Origin: a virus
Strand: one strand, 5' to 3'
Length of the DNA stretch: 27,468 nt
IMG/VR virus record: IMGVR_UViG_3300017719_000147
Span: 1-27,468 of that record
Under the pieces are notes generated by a model, which saw nothing but the letters and a program-made list of their open reading frames with translations, had not been told where the DNA came from and ran no database searches. The translations under genes and the position numbers were made by a program. Positions within the stretch are counted from its first letter, which is position 1; every line of letters begins with the position of its first letter. Below, piece by piece: positions 1-6,264 of the stretch.

Positions 1-19
1 ACAAATACGGAAAAGTTGT

Positions 20-25
20 TATAAT
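20..25 (+). promoter_or_regulatory. Candidate -10 promoter hexamer
   Basis: TATAAT at 20-25 is a perfect bacterial -10 hexamer and sits about 50 bases before the first gene. It lies inside an 11-base palindrome (18-28). The -35 box would fall at or beyond the left edge, so it cannot be checked. Transcription would begin near 32 and give a short leader ending in the ribosome site AAGGAG (59-64). This is a motif match only. Confidence 0.35.
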
Positions 26-72
26 AACGCACCACAAGCACCACGCAATAGCGTATGCAAGGAGTTTAGAAG

Positions 73-387
73 ATGGCGGCAAAGAAGCTGGAAGATCAAA
101 GTAAGTACGATGCTTACGATATGAATGGTGATGGCGTTGTATCGGATGCCGAGATGACGAAGGCCAAAGAGATTAGAGAAACTGAGGATGCGCTGCGCAA
201 ACATTTGGCGCAGCTTCGCATGGCTCGGTGGACTTTAATTGGTATGGGTGTCTTTACGGTCACAATGTTCTTTATACCTCTGGATCGTGTTACGGCACTG
301 AGCGACATTTCTAACTTGTTCTACATTTCAGGCGCAGGGATTGTCGGTGCTTTCATGGGCGCAACAGCGTGGATGGGTAGAAAATGA
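73..387 (+). CDS. Small membrane protein with one canonical EF-hand loop
   Basis: Residues 16-27 (DMNGDGVVSDAE) fit a canonical EF-hand calcium loop, with acidic or polar residues at loop positions 1, 3, 5 and 9 and Glu at 12. A charged helix follows (about 30-52), then two likely membrane segments at 53-70 and 83-101. There is no cleavable signal peptide, so the calcium loop is a soluble N-terminal domain anchored to the inner membrane. The start has a good ribosome site (AAGGAG, 59-64). Its stop overlaps the start of the holin gene (ATGA at 384-387), and an endolysin follows, so a role in lysis, for example as a holin partner or regulator, is inferred from context. I do not recognise a named family. 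The loop is near-perfect, but calcium binding is untested. Confidence 0.75.
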   Translation: MAAKKLEDQSKYDAYDMNGDGVVSDAEMTKAKEIRETEDALRKHLAQLRMARWTLIGMGVFTVTMFFIPLDRVTALSDISNLFYISGAGIVGAFMGATAWMGRK

Positions 388-773
388 GTATATTCACTGC
401 CGCACTAGGACCGATAGCCAACCTCGCAGGCTCGTGGTTGCAGGGTAAAGCTGACAAGAACGCTGCCGCCGCGGAGCTAAAGCTCACAGAGGCTAAGGCG
501 AAAGCGCAAATACTTTTGTCGAAAGAGACTAGCGTTGCCGATTGGGAACGCATCATGGCAGAGGGCGCGAAATCAAGCTGGAAAGACGAGTGGTTTGTAA
601 TTGTTCTGTCAATCCCGCTTGTCTTGGCCTTCATACCCGGTGCAGAGGGCTGGGTTGATCGTGGCTTTGAACAACTTTCCAAAGCGCCCGACTGGTATTT
701 TTATAGTTTAGGTATCGCAATAAGCGCCAGTTTTGGTGTTCGCGGTGCGCAGGCTTTGTTCAAGAGGAAATGA
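384..773 (+). CDS. Holin, three-transmembrane gene-transfer-agent type
   Basis: The protein has a weakly hydrophobic N-terminal stretch (3-18), a charged helical middle (22-60), the motif SWKDEW at 65-70, a membrane segment at 71-85, a second at about 104-118 and a basic C-terminus (FKRK). This architecture matches the three-TM holin family known from alphaproteobacterial gene transfer agents and related phages. Such holins permeabilise the inner membrane so that endolysin can reach the cell wall. The gene overlaps the EF-hand gene by ATGA and ends one base before the endolysin start, so it is part of a putative lysis group. The family assignment rests on recognising the DEW-plus-hydrophobic pattern and on position; holin function is inferred. 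Confidence 0.75.
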   Translation: MSIFTAALGPIANLAGSWLQGKADKNAAAAELKLTEAKAKAQILLSKETSVADWERIMAEGAKSSWKDEWFVIVLSIPLVLAFIPGAEGWVDRGFEQLSKAPDWYFYSLGIAISASFGVRGAQALFKRK

Positions 774-774
774 A

Positions 775-1230
775 ATGACATACAAACTGGGAAACCGTAG
801 CAACGAGCGGCTAGAGGGCGTTGATCCCTCGTTACAGACAGTTGTCCGCAGCGCCATTGGGCGTTCCGAACAGGATTTTAGTGTGATTTGCGGTCTTAGA
901 ACTCGCAAGGAGCAGGAAGCCTTGGTTGCGAAAGGTGCTTCTCAAACGATGAAAAGCAAGCACCTCGGCGGCTATGCCGTTGATTTAATGGCATATATTG
1001 ACGGGGGCAGATGGGAACTGAATCTCTATGATGAGATCGCTGACGCCATGAAAACTGCCGCCAAGGATTGCGGCGTCAAACTTCGCTGGGGCGCGGCTTG
1101 GCATATTGACGATTTTGGTGCTTATGAGGGTACGGCTGAAGAGGCTATGAACGAGTATGTAGACTTACGTCGTTCACAGGGCCGTCGTCCATTTATTGAT
1201 GCGCCTCACTTTGAGTTAATGGAGGACTAA
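775..1230 (+). CDS. Endolysin, M15-family zinc L,D/D-carboxypeptidase type
   Basis: This 151-residue protein carries both signatures of M15 peptidases. One is SKHLGGYAVDL (61-71), giving zinc ligands His63 and Asp70. The other is DAPHFEL (142-148), giving zinc ligand His145, with Asp142 in the place of the catalytic Asp of phage T5 endolysin (137 residues, ligands H66, D73, H133, catalytic D130). Such enzymes cut peptide crosslinks of peptidoglycan during lysis. No signal peptide is seen, in keeping with holin-dependent export. The frame is open back to 733, but the ATG at 775 is chosen because AGAGGAAA (763-770) sits just upstream and it begins one base after the holin stop. All key residues are present. 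Confidence 0.9.
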   Translation: MTYKLGNRSNERLEGVDPSLQTVVRSAIGRSEQDFSVICGLRTRKEQEALVAKGASQTMKSKHLGGYAVDLMAYIDGGRWELNLYDEIADAMKTAAKDCGVKLRWGAAWHIDDFGAYEGTAEEAMNEYVDLRRSQGRRPFIDAPHFELMED

Positions 1231-1294
1231 ATCTTCTTGCCTTTCCCTTAAATCTCGCTAATGTCTGTATCAGATAAAGTGGGAGTTTATAGGA
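1231..1294 (+). other. 64-base gap between lysis group and next genes
   Basis: This is one of the longer gaps in the left part of the window. It contains only weak promoter-like matches (TTGCCT at 1237, TAATGT at 1259) and the ribosome site GGGAG (1281-1285) for the next gene. No convincing terminator hairpin was found. Confidence 0.3.
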
Positions 1295-1492
1295 ATGGAT
1301 GAGATATTCATTGCGGAAGCCGTCTTTCGCATGATAAGAGAACGAAGGCAAGCCATTGTTGACTTAATGCAGTACAACAATGTCAAGTCTATGGAGCAAT
1401 ATCGTGAGCTCATAGGGAACTTAGAAGCCCTGAATCATGTGGAACAGGAACTCAAGGGCCTGCTAGATAAACAGGAGCAATCTGTTGACTAA
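1295..1492 (+). CDS. Small helical protein of unknown function
   Basis: This is a 65-residue, acidic, almost wholly helical protein without cysteine or a membrane segment. Heptad-like spacing of Leu, Ile and Val between residues 15 and 57 suggests a short coiled coil or helical hairpin. Ribosome site GGGAG lies nine bases before the ATG. Its last codons overlap the TTG start of the GroES-like gene by eight bases, so the two are probably translated together. The position suggests a role in assembly, but I recognise no family. Confidence 0.65.
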   Translation: MDEIFIAEAVFRMIRERRQAIVDLMQYNNVKSMEQYRELIGNLEALNHVEQELKGLLDKQEQSVD

Positions 1493-1928
1493 AGTTAATT
1501 TAGAGGCCGCTCAAGAAGCGGTCGCCAGCCTCTCCGAGGCATATGCCGCACCCGAAGAAAGGGTTTTAAACCCAGACTCCATTGGTGCTTCTCTCTTAGA
1601 AAAAATGCCCACGCCTACAGGGTGGCGTCTTTTAATTCTTCCGTATCGGGGGAAAGGAAAGACCGAGGGCGGTGTTTACTTGCCGCAAGCTGCGGTAAGT
1701 CAGCAAGAGGTTTCCACTCAAGTTGGTTACGTTTTGAAGGTAGGCGAGCTTGCTTACAAGGATACTGAAAAGTTCCCAAACGGGCCGTGGTGTGAACAAG
1801 GTGATTGGGTCATGTTTGCTCGTTATGCGGGTTCTCGCTTTGCCATTGACGGCGGTAACGTGAGTATTTTGAACGACGACGAAATATTGGCCCGAATATC
1901 GGAACCCTCAGACGTTTTGCATTATTAG
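1485..1928 (+). CDS. GroES-like co-chaperonin
   Basis: The core (about residues 42-140) has the GroES pattern: TPTGWRLLILPY, then a loop ending KTEGGVYLP (59-67), then VGYVLKVGELAY, a GDWVMFARYAG segment and a C-terminal NDDEILARI. The GGVYLP stretch matches the mobile loop by which GroES docks on GroEL (GGIVL in E. coli). About 40 extra residues precede the core, so it is longer than GroES (97 residues) and T4 gp31 (111). It probably caps host GroEL to help fold the capsid protein, since the capsid genes follow. The start is TTG at 1485, chosen because AGGAG (1473-1477) sits seven bases upstream and no better ATG fits the fold. No GroEL gene is in the window. Confidence 0.88.
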   Translation: MTKVNLEAAQEAVASLSEAYAAPEERVLNPDSIGASLLEKMPTPTGWRLLILPYRGKGKTEGGVYLPQAAVSQQEVSTQVGYVLKVGELAYKDTEKFPNGPWCEQGDWVMFARYAGSRFAIDGGNVSILNDDEILARISEPSDVLHY

Positions 1929-1938
1929 GAGAGAATAG

Positions 1939-2802
1939 ATGGCTGAAGACCAAATTGAACTGGACCTTGCGTCCGACGAAGACACTGAGGTGGAAGTAGA
2001 TTCCCCTGAAATTGAGGATTCTGGTTTAGAGGTTGCCTCTTCGGATCAGTTTGAAAAAGCGGATAACGCAACTCAAAAACGTATTGATCGGTTGACTAAA
2101 AAGATGCGTGAGGCTGAGCGTCGTGAAAACGAAGCTATTAATTACGCTAAACAGGTTCAGCAGGAGTCTGAAACTTTAAAGCAACGCTTTTCTAATTTGG
2201 ACAATAGCTACGTTGCGGAATACAGCAACCGTGTTCAAAACGAGATGTCGCAAGCTGAATCTGAGTTTGCCCGAGCAATGGAAATGGGTGATACGCAAGC
2301 TGCGGTTGAAGCTAACAAACGCATGATTGCTTTGACTTCTCAAAGCGAACGCGCGGCTCAAGCAAAGCAGGCTCAAGAGCGTCAGCAACAGACGCAGGCG
2401 CAACAGCAACAGCCTATGCGACAGCCCATGCAACAAGCTGCTCCACAGGTTAAACGGCCCGACCCAAAAGCTGAAGAGTGGGCTCAACGTAACGAGTGGT
2501 TTGGGCAAGATGACGCTAAGACTTTTGCGGCTTTTGGGATTCACAAAAAGCTTGTCGAAGACGAAGGATTTGACCCGACGAGCAATGACTACTATACTGA
2601 GCTTGATCGAAGGATTTCCGACACGTTTGGAGGTTCCTCGCAAGCACCCGGCAAACGGGCCGTCCAGACGGTTGCGGGTGTTTCTAGAAATAATTCTGGG
2701 CGCAGTAGTGGGAAAAAGGTTCGACTCACCCCGAGCCAAGTCGCAATTGCGAAGAAATTGGGTGTGCCGCTAGAAGCATACGCGAAATACGTTAAGGAGT
2801 AA
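1939..2802 (+). CDS. Capsid scaffolding-type protein
   Basis: The layout is that of a scaffold. There is an acidic N-terminus (1-40), a long charged helical or coiled-coil region (45-145), a Gln-rich linker (about 145-170), a conserved-looking domain with EWAQRNEWFGQDD near 180-192, and a basic C-terminal helix pair (258-287) of the kind that contacts the capsid shell. It lies just upstream of the structural and major capsid genes, where scaffolds usually sit. Scaffold proteins direct procapsid assembly and then leave or are degraded. The ribosome site TAGGAGAG precedes the ATG. No protease motif was seen. The call rests on composition and position; homology was not tested. Confidence 0.75.
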   Translation: MAEDQIELDLASDEDTEVEVDSPEIEDSGLEVASSDQFEKADNATQKRIDRLTKKMREAERRENEAINYAKQVQQESETLKQRFSNLDNSYVAEYSNRVQNEMSQAESEFARAMEMGDTQAAVEANKRMIALTSQSERAAQAKQAQERQQQTQAQQQQPMRQPMQQAAPQVKRPDPKAEEWAQRNEWFGQDDAKTFAAFGIHKKLVEDEGFDPTSNDYYTELDRRISDTFGGSSQAPGKRAVQTVAGVSRNNSGRSSGKKVRLTPSQVAIAKKLGVPLEAYAKYVKE

Positions 2803-2807
2803 GACTG

Positions 2808-3290
2808 ATGAGCGAAGATACAAATGTAAACGGTTCTATCAAGCGCACTCCTCGCGCAAACCAAACTCGGGAAAAAACGGCGCAGCGTAAGCCGTGGGCT
2901 CCCCCATCTATGTTGGATGCACCGCCTGCACCGGAAGGTTTTAAGCATCGTTGGATTCGTGCGGAAACGCGCGGATATGATGATCGAAAAAACATCAGCG
3001 CAAAAATGCGCGAAGGTTGGGAACTTGTTCGTCAAGACGAATACCCTGACTTTGAGTCCCCGGTAGTTGAATCAGGAAAATATGAGGGTGTGTTTGGAGT
3101 GGGTGGCTTAATGCTGGCTCGCATTCCTGTCGAAACAATTCAAGAGCGTACCGAATACTTTAAGCAGCGTAATGCTGACCAAATGGAAGCTGTTGATTCT
3201 GACATGATGCGCGAGAACGCACATTCAACCATGACGATTCATAAACCGGATCGTCAGTCTCGTGTAACCTTTGGCGGTCCTCGAAAATAA
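2808..3290 (+). CDS. Conserved head-region protein, function unknown
   Basis: This is a 160-residue soluble protein with a basic, disordered N-terminus (1-45) and a compact middle with EGFKHRWIRAETRGYDDRKN (43-62) and MREGWELVRQDEYPDFE (67-83). The C-terminus is polar, ends GGPRK and looks unstructured. I associate this pattern with marine phage head modules, always near the scaffold and capsid genes, but no function is known to me. Ribosome site AAGGAG precedes the ATG and only five bases separate it from the scaffold gene. A minor head protein or assembly factor is plausible. Confidence 0.7.
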   Translation: MSEDTNVNGSIKRTPRANQTREKTAQRKPWAPPSMLDAPPAPEGFKHRWIRAETRGYDDRKNISAKMREGWELVRQDEYPDFESPVVESGKYEGVFGVGGLMLARIPVETIQERTEYFKQRNADQMEAVDSDMMRENAHSTMTIHKPDRQSRVTFGGPRK

Positions 3291-3294
3291 GGGC

Positions 3295-3308
3295 CTCCTA
3301 TTTAGGAG
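3295..3308 (+). promoter_or_regulatory. Hairpin enclosing the ribosome site of the 3318 gene
   Basis: CTCCT (3295-3299) and AGGAG (3304-3308) form a perfect five-base-pair stem with loop ATTT. The right arm is the Shine-Dalgarno sequence of the gene at 3318, nine bases before its ATG, so folding would hide it. It is short, and its effect on translation is a guess. Confidence 0.4.
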
Positions 3309-3317
3309 AAAAATCTT

Positions 3318-3968
3318 ATGGCAAACCAAAACACTGCCTACGGTCTTCGTCCTATCGGTCTTGTTGGCTCGGGCGCAAACTCTACTGGTGTAACTCAGTA
3401 CGAAATTGCGTCTAACAACACTAACCCAATTTTTCAATATTCGCTCTGTGTCCCTACGGCCGCAGGCGTTGTTGACCACGCAGGCGCTACCAACGGTGGC
3501 ACTACTCCTGCATTGGGTGTTCTGATGGGCGTAGAATATCAAGACGCAACGCAAAAGAAACCTGTGTTTCTAAATTACTGGCCCGGTTCCGGTGCGGTTA
3601 GCGTCGATACAAACTACCCTGTAAAAGCTTTTGTTGCAGACAATCCAAACCAGTTGTTTAAAGTTGCGTCCGACGCTTCTTTGACTGACCGGGCCACGGC
3701 GCAAGCTGCGGTATTTGCTAACGCATCTTTGGGCACCTCTGCACGAACTGGCTCAACTGACACAGGTAGCTCTAACTCTGCATTGGGTGTTTCAACAATT
3801 GCTGTCACCGCGACTCTTCCACTTCGCATTGTAGGCGTAATGGACGATGAAGCTAACAGTGACTTTGCTTCGGCAGGGATTCCAATGATTGTTCGAATCA
3901 ACGCTCACTACAATTCAAACACTAGCCGTTTTGATTCGCAGACTACCGCGACTTCAACGGGCGTATAA
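3318..3968 (+). CDS. Virion structural protein, possible capsid decoration
   Basis: This 216-residue protein is rich in Ala, Thr, Ser, Asn and Val, with few charges, as in beta-rich head decoration or cement proteins. The N-terminus MANQNTAYGLRPIG is a pattern I associate with structural proteins of marine phages. A low-complexity Ser/Thr/Gly stretch lies at about 140-155. There is no signal peptide or membrane segment. It sits directly before the major capsid gene and has a strong ribosome site (partly in a hairpin, 3295-3308), so high-level production is likely. It could alternatively be a second shell protein; the exact role cannot be fixed from sequence. Confidence 0.7.
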   Translation: MANQNTAYGLRPIGLVGSGANSTGVTQYEIASNNTNPIFQYSLCVPTAAGVVDHAGATNGGTTPALGVLMGVEYQDATQKKPVFLNYWPGSGAVSVDTNYPVKAFVADNPNQLFKVASDASLTDRATAQAAVFANASLGTSARTGSTDTGSSNSALGVSTIAVTATLPLRIVGVMDDEANSDFASAGIPMIVRINAHYNSNTSRFDSQTTATSTGV

Positions 3969-3984
3969 GGAAGGGATTTAACAA

Positions 3985-4899
3985 ATGGCTATTTCTCGCG
4001 CACAACTGGCGAAAGAACTAGAACCCGGCCTTAACGCATTGTTTGGCTTGGAATATGACCGTTATGAAAACGAACATGCCGACATCTTCGATGAAGAAAG
4101 CTCAGACCGAGCATTCGAAGAGGAAGTTATGCTCGGAGGTTTCTCAACAGCCCCAGTTAAAGGTGAAGGTACTTCCATCACATTTGACGACGCTCAAGAG
4201 ACCTACACAGCGCGTTACACACATGAAACCATCGCATTGGCCTTCTCCATCACTGAAGAAGCCATTGAAGATAACCTGTATGATCGTTTGGCGTCTCGTT
4301 ACACCAAAGCTCTGGCTCGCTCTATGGCGCAGACGAAGCAGATCAAATCAGCTTCTATCTTGAACAACGCGTTTTCGGCGACAGGTGGCAACGCCATCGG
4401 CGACGGTGCGGCTTTGTGTTCAAACGCTCACCCATCTTTGTCTGGTAACCAGACAAACTTGCTGGCAGTCGCAGCCGACCTCAACGAGACTTCTCTTGAG
4501 CAAATGCTGATCGACATTGCTGGTTTGACAGATGAGCGTGGCCTTAAAATTGCGGTTCGTGGTATGAAACTTATCATTCCAAAAGAGCTTCAGTTTATTG
4601 CCGAGCGTGTTATCAACTCAAATCTGCGTAGCGGAACAGCTGATAACGACAACAACGCAATGAAGTCTATGGGTATGTTGCCTGACGGTGCAGTGGTTAA
4701 CCACTTCCTGAACGACAGCGACGCTTACTTCATTAAAACTGACGCTCCAAACGGTTTTAAATACTTTAACCGTTCACCTATCAAAACCGCCATGGAAGGC
4801 GATTTCGACACAGGTAACATGCGGTTTAAAGCCCGCGAGCGTTATTCTTTCGGTGTATCCGATTGGCGTTCAGTGTTCGGAACTCCCGGCGCAGCATAA
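3985..4899 (+). CDS. Major capsid protein
   Basis: This 304-residue protein lies downstream of the scaffold and just before a strong terminator. Features that fit a HK97-fold shell protein are an acidic helical N-arm (1-45), a beta segment with GGFSTAPVKGEGTSITFDD (51-69), the charged spine-like helix with EEAIEDNLYDRLASRYTKAL (90-109), and a C-terminal domain ending RYSFGVSDWRSVFGTPGAA. The C-terminal SFGVSD.R.VFGTPGA pattern is familiar from phage major heads. Ribosome site AAGGAAGGG lies upstream. It is smaller than HK97 gp5 (385) and T7 gp10A (345), and no protease was seen, so it may be assembled without processing. It is the likely client of the GroES-like protein. Confidence 0.88.
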   Translation: MAISRAQLAKELEPGLNALFGLEYDRYENEHADIFDEESSDRAFEEEVMLGGFSTAPVKGEGTSITFDDAQETYTARYTHETIALAFSITEEAIEDNLYDRLASRYTKALARSMAQTKQIKSASILNNAFSATGGNAIGDGAALCSNAHPSLSGNQTNLLAVAADLNETSLEQMLIDIAGLTDERGLKIAVRGMKLIIPKELQFIAERVINSNLRSGTADNDNNAMKSMGMLPDGAVVNHFLNDSDAYFIKTDAPNGFKYFNRSPIKTAMEGDFDTGNMRFKARERYSFGVSDWRSVFGTPGAA

Positions 4900-4927
4900 G
4901 TTAAGAAGCTTGCTTCTAATCTTATTG

Positions 4928-4960
4928 GAAGGGGGCTTGAAAGAGGCCCCTTTCTTTTTT
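4928..4960 (+). terminator. Rho-independent terminator after capsid gene
   Basis: An 11-pair stem (4928-4938 with 4944-4954, including two G-T pairs) closes a five-base loop and is followed at once by six T residues (4955-4960). It begins 28 bases after the capsid stop. It would end most transcripts of the lysis-capsid operon, or set a step-down in expression for the genes beyond. It is the only strong terminator seen in the window. Confidence 0.9.
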
Positions 4961-4973
4961 GTAAAAGTTATCG

Positions 4974-4979
4974 TATAGT
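4974..4979 (+). promoter_or_regulatory. Candidate -10 promoter hexamer for downstream operon
   Basis: TATAGT matches the bacterial -10 consensus at five of six positions and follows the terminator by 14 bases, where a promoter for the following genes would be expected. The -35 region has no good match. A phage-specific promoter is equally possible. Confidence 0.25.
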
Positions 4980-4985
4980 TTTATT

Positions 4986-5061
4986 AGGGCAAACATCAGC
5001 TTTGTAGACAGGTTATCGCCCTCCTGACGTTGCATAGACTACAAAGCGAATCCTTATGCAA
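4986..5061 (+). promoter_or_regulatory. Possible structured mRNA leader with pseudoknot-like pairings
   Basis: GCTTTGTAG (4999-5007) pairs perfectly with CTACAAAGC (5039-5047). Inside it, CAGG (5009-5012) pairs with CCTG (5023-5026). Two further pairings cross this stem. AGGGC (4986-4990) can pair with GCCCT (5018-5022) in the apical loop, and TTGCATA (5030-5036) can pair with TATGCAA (5055-5061). The last arm abuts the ribosome site AAGGG (5061-5065) of the gene at 5073. No known riboswitch class is recognised. The nine-pair stem is the strongest part; the shorter pairings could be chance. Confidence 0.45.
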
Positions 5062-5072
5062 AGGGTACTAAA

Positions 5073-5297
5073 ATGGCTTCGACTACATTTTCAGGTCCAG
5101 TGACCTCAACCGCTGGTTTTATTGGCGACATCAAAGTTCCAACATACACCGTTGCATCTGCTCCATCCGCATCTTCTGCGGGCGCAGGTACGCTCGTGTA
5201 CGTTTCAAACGGTGCCGCAGGCGCGGCAATTCTGGCGTTCTCTGACGGTACAAATTGGAAACGGTCTGATACGGGCGCTACTATAGCCGCCGCATAA
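5073..5297 (+). CDS. Small Ala/Ser/Gly-rich virion-type protein
   Basis: This is a 74-residue protein of small residues, with MASTTFSGPVTSTAGFIGD at the N-terminus and ILAFSDGTNWKRSDTGATI near the C-terminus. The SDGTNWKRSD element recalls short beta modules in phage head-fibre and tail-fibre proteins. It has no membrane segment or cysteine. It is the first gene after the terminator and possible structured leader, with a modest ribosome site (AAGGG). A small exposed head or fibre component is likely, but this is not shown. Confidence 0.6.
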   Translation: MASTTFSGPVTSTAGFIGDIKVPTYTVASAPSASSAGAGTLVYVSNGAAGAAILAFSDGTNWKRSDTGATIAAA

Positions 5298-5308
5298 GGA
5301 GTTGGGTT

Positions 5309-5497
5309 ATGAGTAGGTTTAAAGCGCCCTCTGCCGAAGAACTCGCACGGCGTGGACTTAACCCTGACGGCTCTCCTATAGAGTCAACAAAAGTTCGCGC
5401 TCGAAACAAAAATGGTACACTTAAAGCAGACGACCCTTCTACGCCTCATGTAAATGAGGCTTGGAAAGCAAAACCTGCAAAGAAAAAGAAGGGCTAA
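5309..5497 (+). CDS. Small basic protein of unknown function
   Basis: This 62-residue hydrophilic protein has an N-terminal helix-like SAEELARRGL (8-17) and a basic tail KAKPAKKKKG. It is probably largely disordered. Ribosome site AAGGAGTT lies just upstream and the next gene starts three bases after its stop. It is the first of several basic small proteins between the capsid and connector genes. A role in binding DNA or in a nucleoprotein inside the head is only a guess. Confidence 0.55.
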   Translation: MSRFKAPSAEELARRGLNPDGSPIESTKVRARNKNGTLKADDPSTPHVNEAWKAKPAKKKKG

Positions 5498-5500
5498 CAA

Positions 5501-5773
5501 ATGGCTGGTTCAGACATTCGAACAAAACGTTTGGCTGCGACGGGTTCTGCGGCGGTTGGTTCCGCGCGTATTCGGCAGATTCAAATAAAAACCACTACGG
5601 GTTCTCCCCGTCTTACGATCACAGACGGAAATGGCGGTTCTGTAGTTTTAGATATGGACTTAGATGCAAGTGACACGCACTCTGTAAACATCCCAGATGA
5701 GGGGATACGAGTAGGAGACATCTATATCTCTGTGTTTACAGCTTGTACGTCTGCAACGGTTTTTTACAGCTAA
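5501..5773 (+). CDS. Small beta-rich protein, likely virion component
   Basis: This 90-residue protein starts with a basic MAGSDIRTKRLAATGSA and continues with alternating hydrophobic and polar residues (RIRQIQIKTTTGSPRLTITD, and GGSVVLDMDLDAS), which predicts a small beta sandwich. There is no membrane segment, signal or catalytic motif. It is set among small genes between capsid and connector. I associate the LxATGSAxVGxARI pattern with marine phages but know no function. A head decoration or head-tail joining role is possible. Confidence 0.6.
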   Translation: MAGSDIRTKRLAATGSAAVGSARIRQIQIKTTTGSPRLTITDGNGGSVVLDMDLDASDTHSVNIPDEGIRVGDIYISVFTACTSATVFYS

Positions 5774-5783
5774 GAGGGTTGTT

Positions 5784-6068
5784 ATGGCTACGACAAAAGA
5801 CGTAACTAGAACACCTTCGGGCCGAATAAAATACCGCGGGGAGACTTTTCCGGGTTTTAACAAGCCTAAAAGGACTCCAAACGCGTCTAAAAAGAGTGCC
5901 GTTTTGGCTAAAAAAGGCTCTGAAATAAAGCTTGTCCGTTTCGGCGACCAAAACATGTCTATAAAAAAGGACCAGCCCGGTCGTCGTAAGAACTTTAGAG
6001 CTCGTCACTCGTGTGACACTGCAAAAGACAAGTTCACTGCGCGATATTGGTCATGTAAGGCTTGGTAA
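5784..6068 (+). CDS. Small highly basic conserved protein
   Basis: This 94-residue protein is rich in Lys and Arg. It has TPSGRIKYRGETFPGFNKPK (10-29), then SAVLAKKGSEIKLVRFGDQ (38-56), and a C-terminal RRKNFRARHSCDTAKDKFTA (67-86) followed by RYWSCKAW. Cysteines are at 77 and 91. The KxRTP...FNKPKRTP, LAKxG.xxKLxRFGxQ and FxARHxxxxxKxKxxxxYW order recalls a small family I know from cyanophages and other marine phages, of unknown function. Ribosome site GAGGG lies upstream. Nucleic-acid binding is inferred from charge only. Confidence 0.65.
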   Translation: MATTKDVTRTPSGRIKYRGETFPGFNKPKRTPNASKKSAVLAKKGSEIKLVRFGDQNMSIKKDQPGRRKNFRARHSCDTAKDKFTARYWSCKAW

Positions 6069-6069
6069 T

Positions 6070-6264
6070 ATGGCATATTCTAGAAAATCTAAAAAAGCGT
6101 CGCCTAAAAGCAAGGGCAGCAAAATTTGCCCCGAAGGCAAGGCTTGGGCGCAACGAACTTTTGACACTTACCCGTCAGCCTATGCAAATATGGCGGCTTC
6201 TAAGTATTGTAAGGACCCTAATTACGCCAAAAAGTCTAAGGGCGGAAAAAGAAAGGGTTCGTAA
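6070..6264 (+). CDS. Small basic protein with two cysteines
   Basis: This is a 64-residue protein with Lys-rich ends and a short conserved-looking core, CPEGKAWAQRTFDTYPSAYA (20-39), then NMAASKYCKDPNYAK. Cys20 and Cys47 flank the core. The PSAYAN.AASKYCKDP pattern is known to me from marine phage proteins of unknown role. The start is ATG at 6070, two bases after the previous stop, with AAGG at 6057-6060; the frame opens earlier (6013), but that part overlaps the preceding gene. It is one of the basic small proteins between capsid and connector. Confidence 0.65.
   Translation: MAYSRKSKKASPKSKGSKICPEGKAWAQRTFDTYPSAYANMAASKYCKDPNYAKKSKGGKRKGS

Noticed and set aside
733-774. Earlier start for the endolysin at 733
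   Set aside because: It would overlap the holin gene by 41 bases, lacks a ribosome site, and adds residues outside the M15 fold.
1231-1294. Terminator or promoter between endolysin and next gene
   Set aside because: Only three- to four-base complementarity and weak hexamer matches are present, not enough to call either.
2176-2739. Long antisense open frame across the scaffold gene
   Set aside because: It lies opposite a well-supported gene, has no ribosome site or sensible composition, and is explained by the codon bias of the + strand.
4986-5061. Known riboswitch classes (SAM-II, SAM-V, glutamine/downstream-peptide) in the leader
   Set aside because: The conserved bases of these classes as I recall them are not found, so only an unclassified structure is claimed.
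6013-6069. Earlier start at 6013 for the small basic protein
   Set aside because: It lies inside the previous gene with no good ribosome site, and the familiar core begins after the ATG at 6070.
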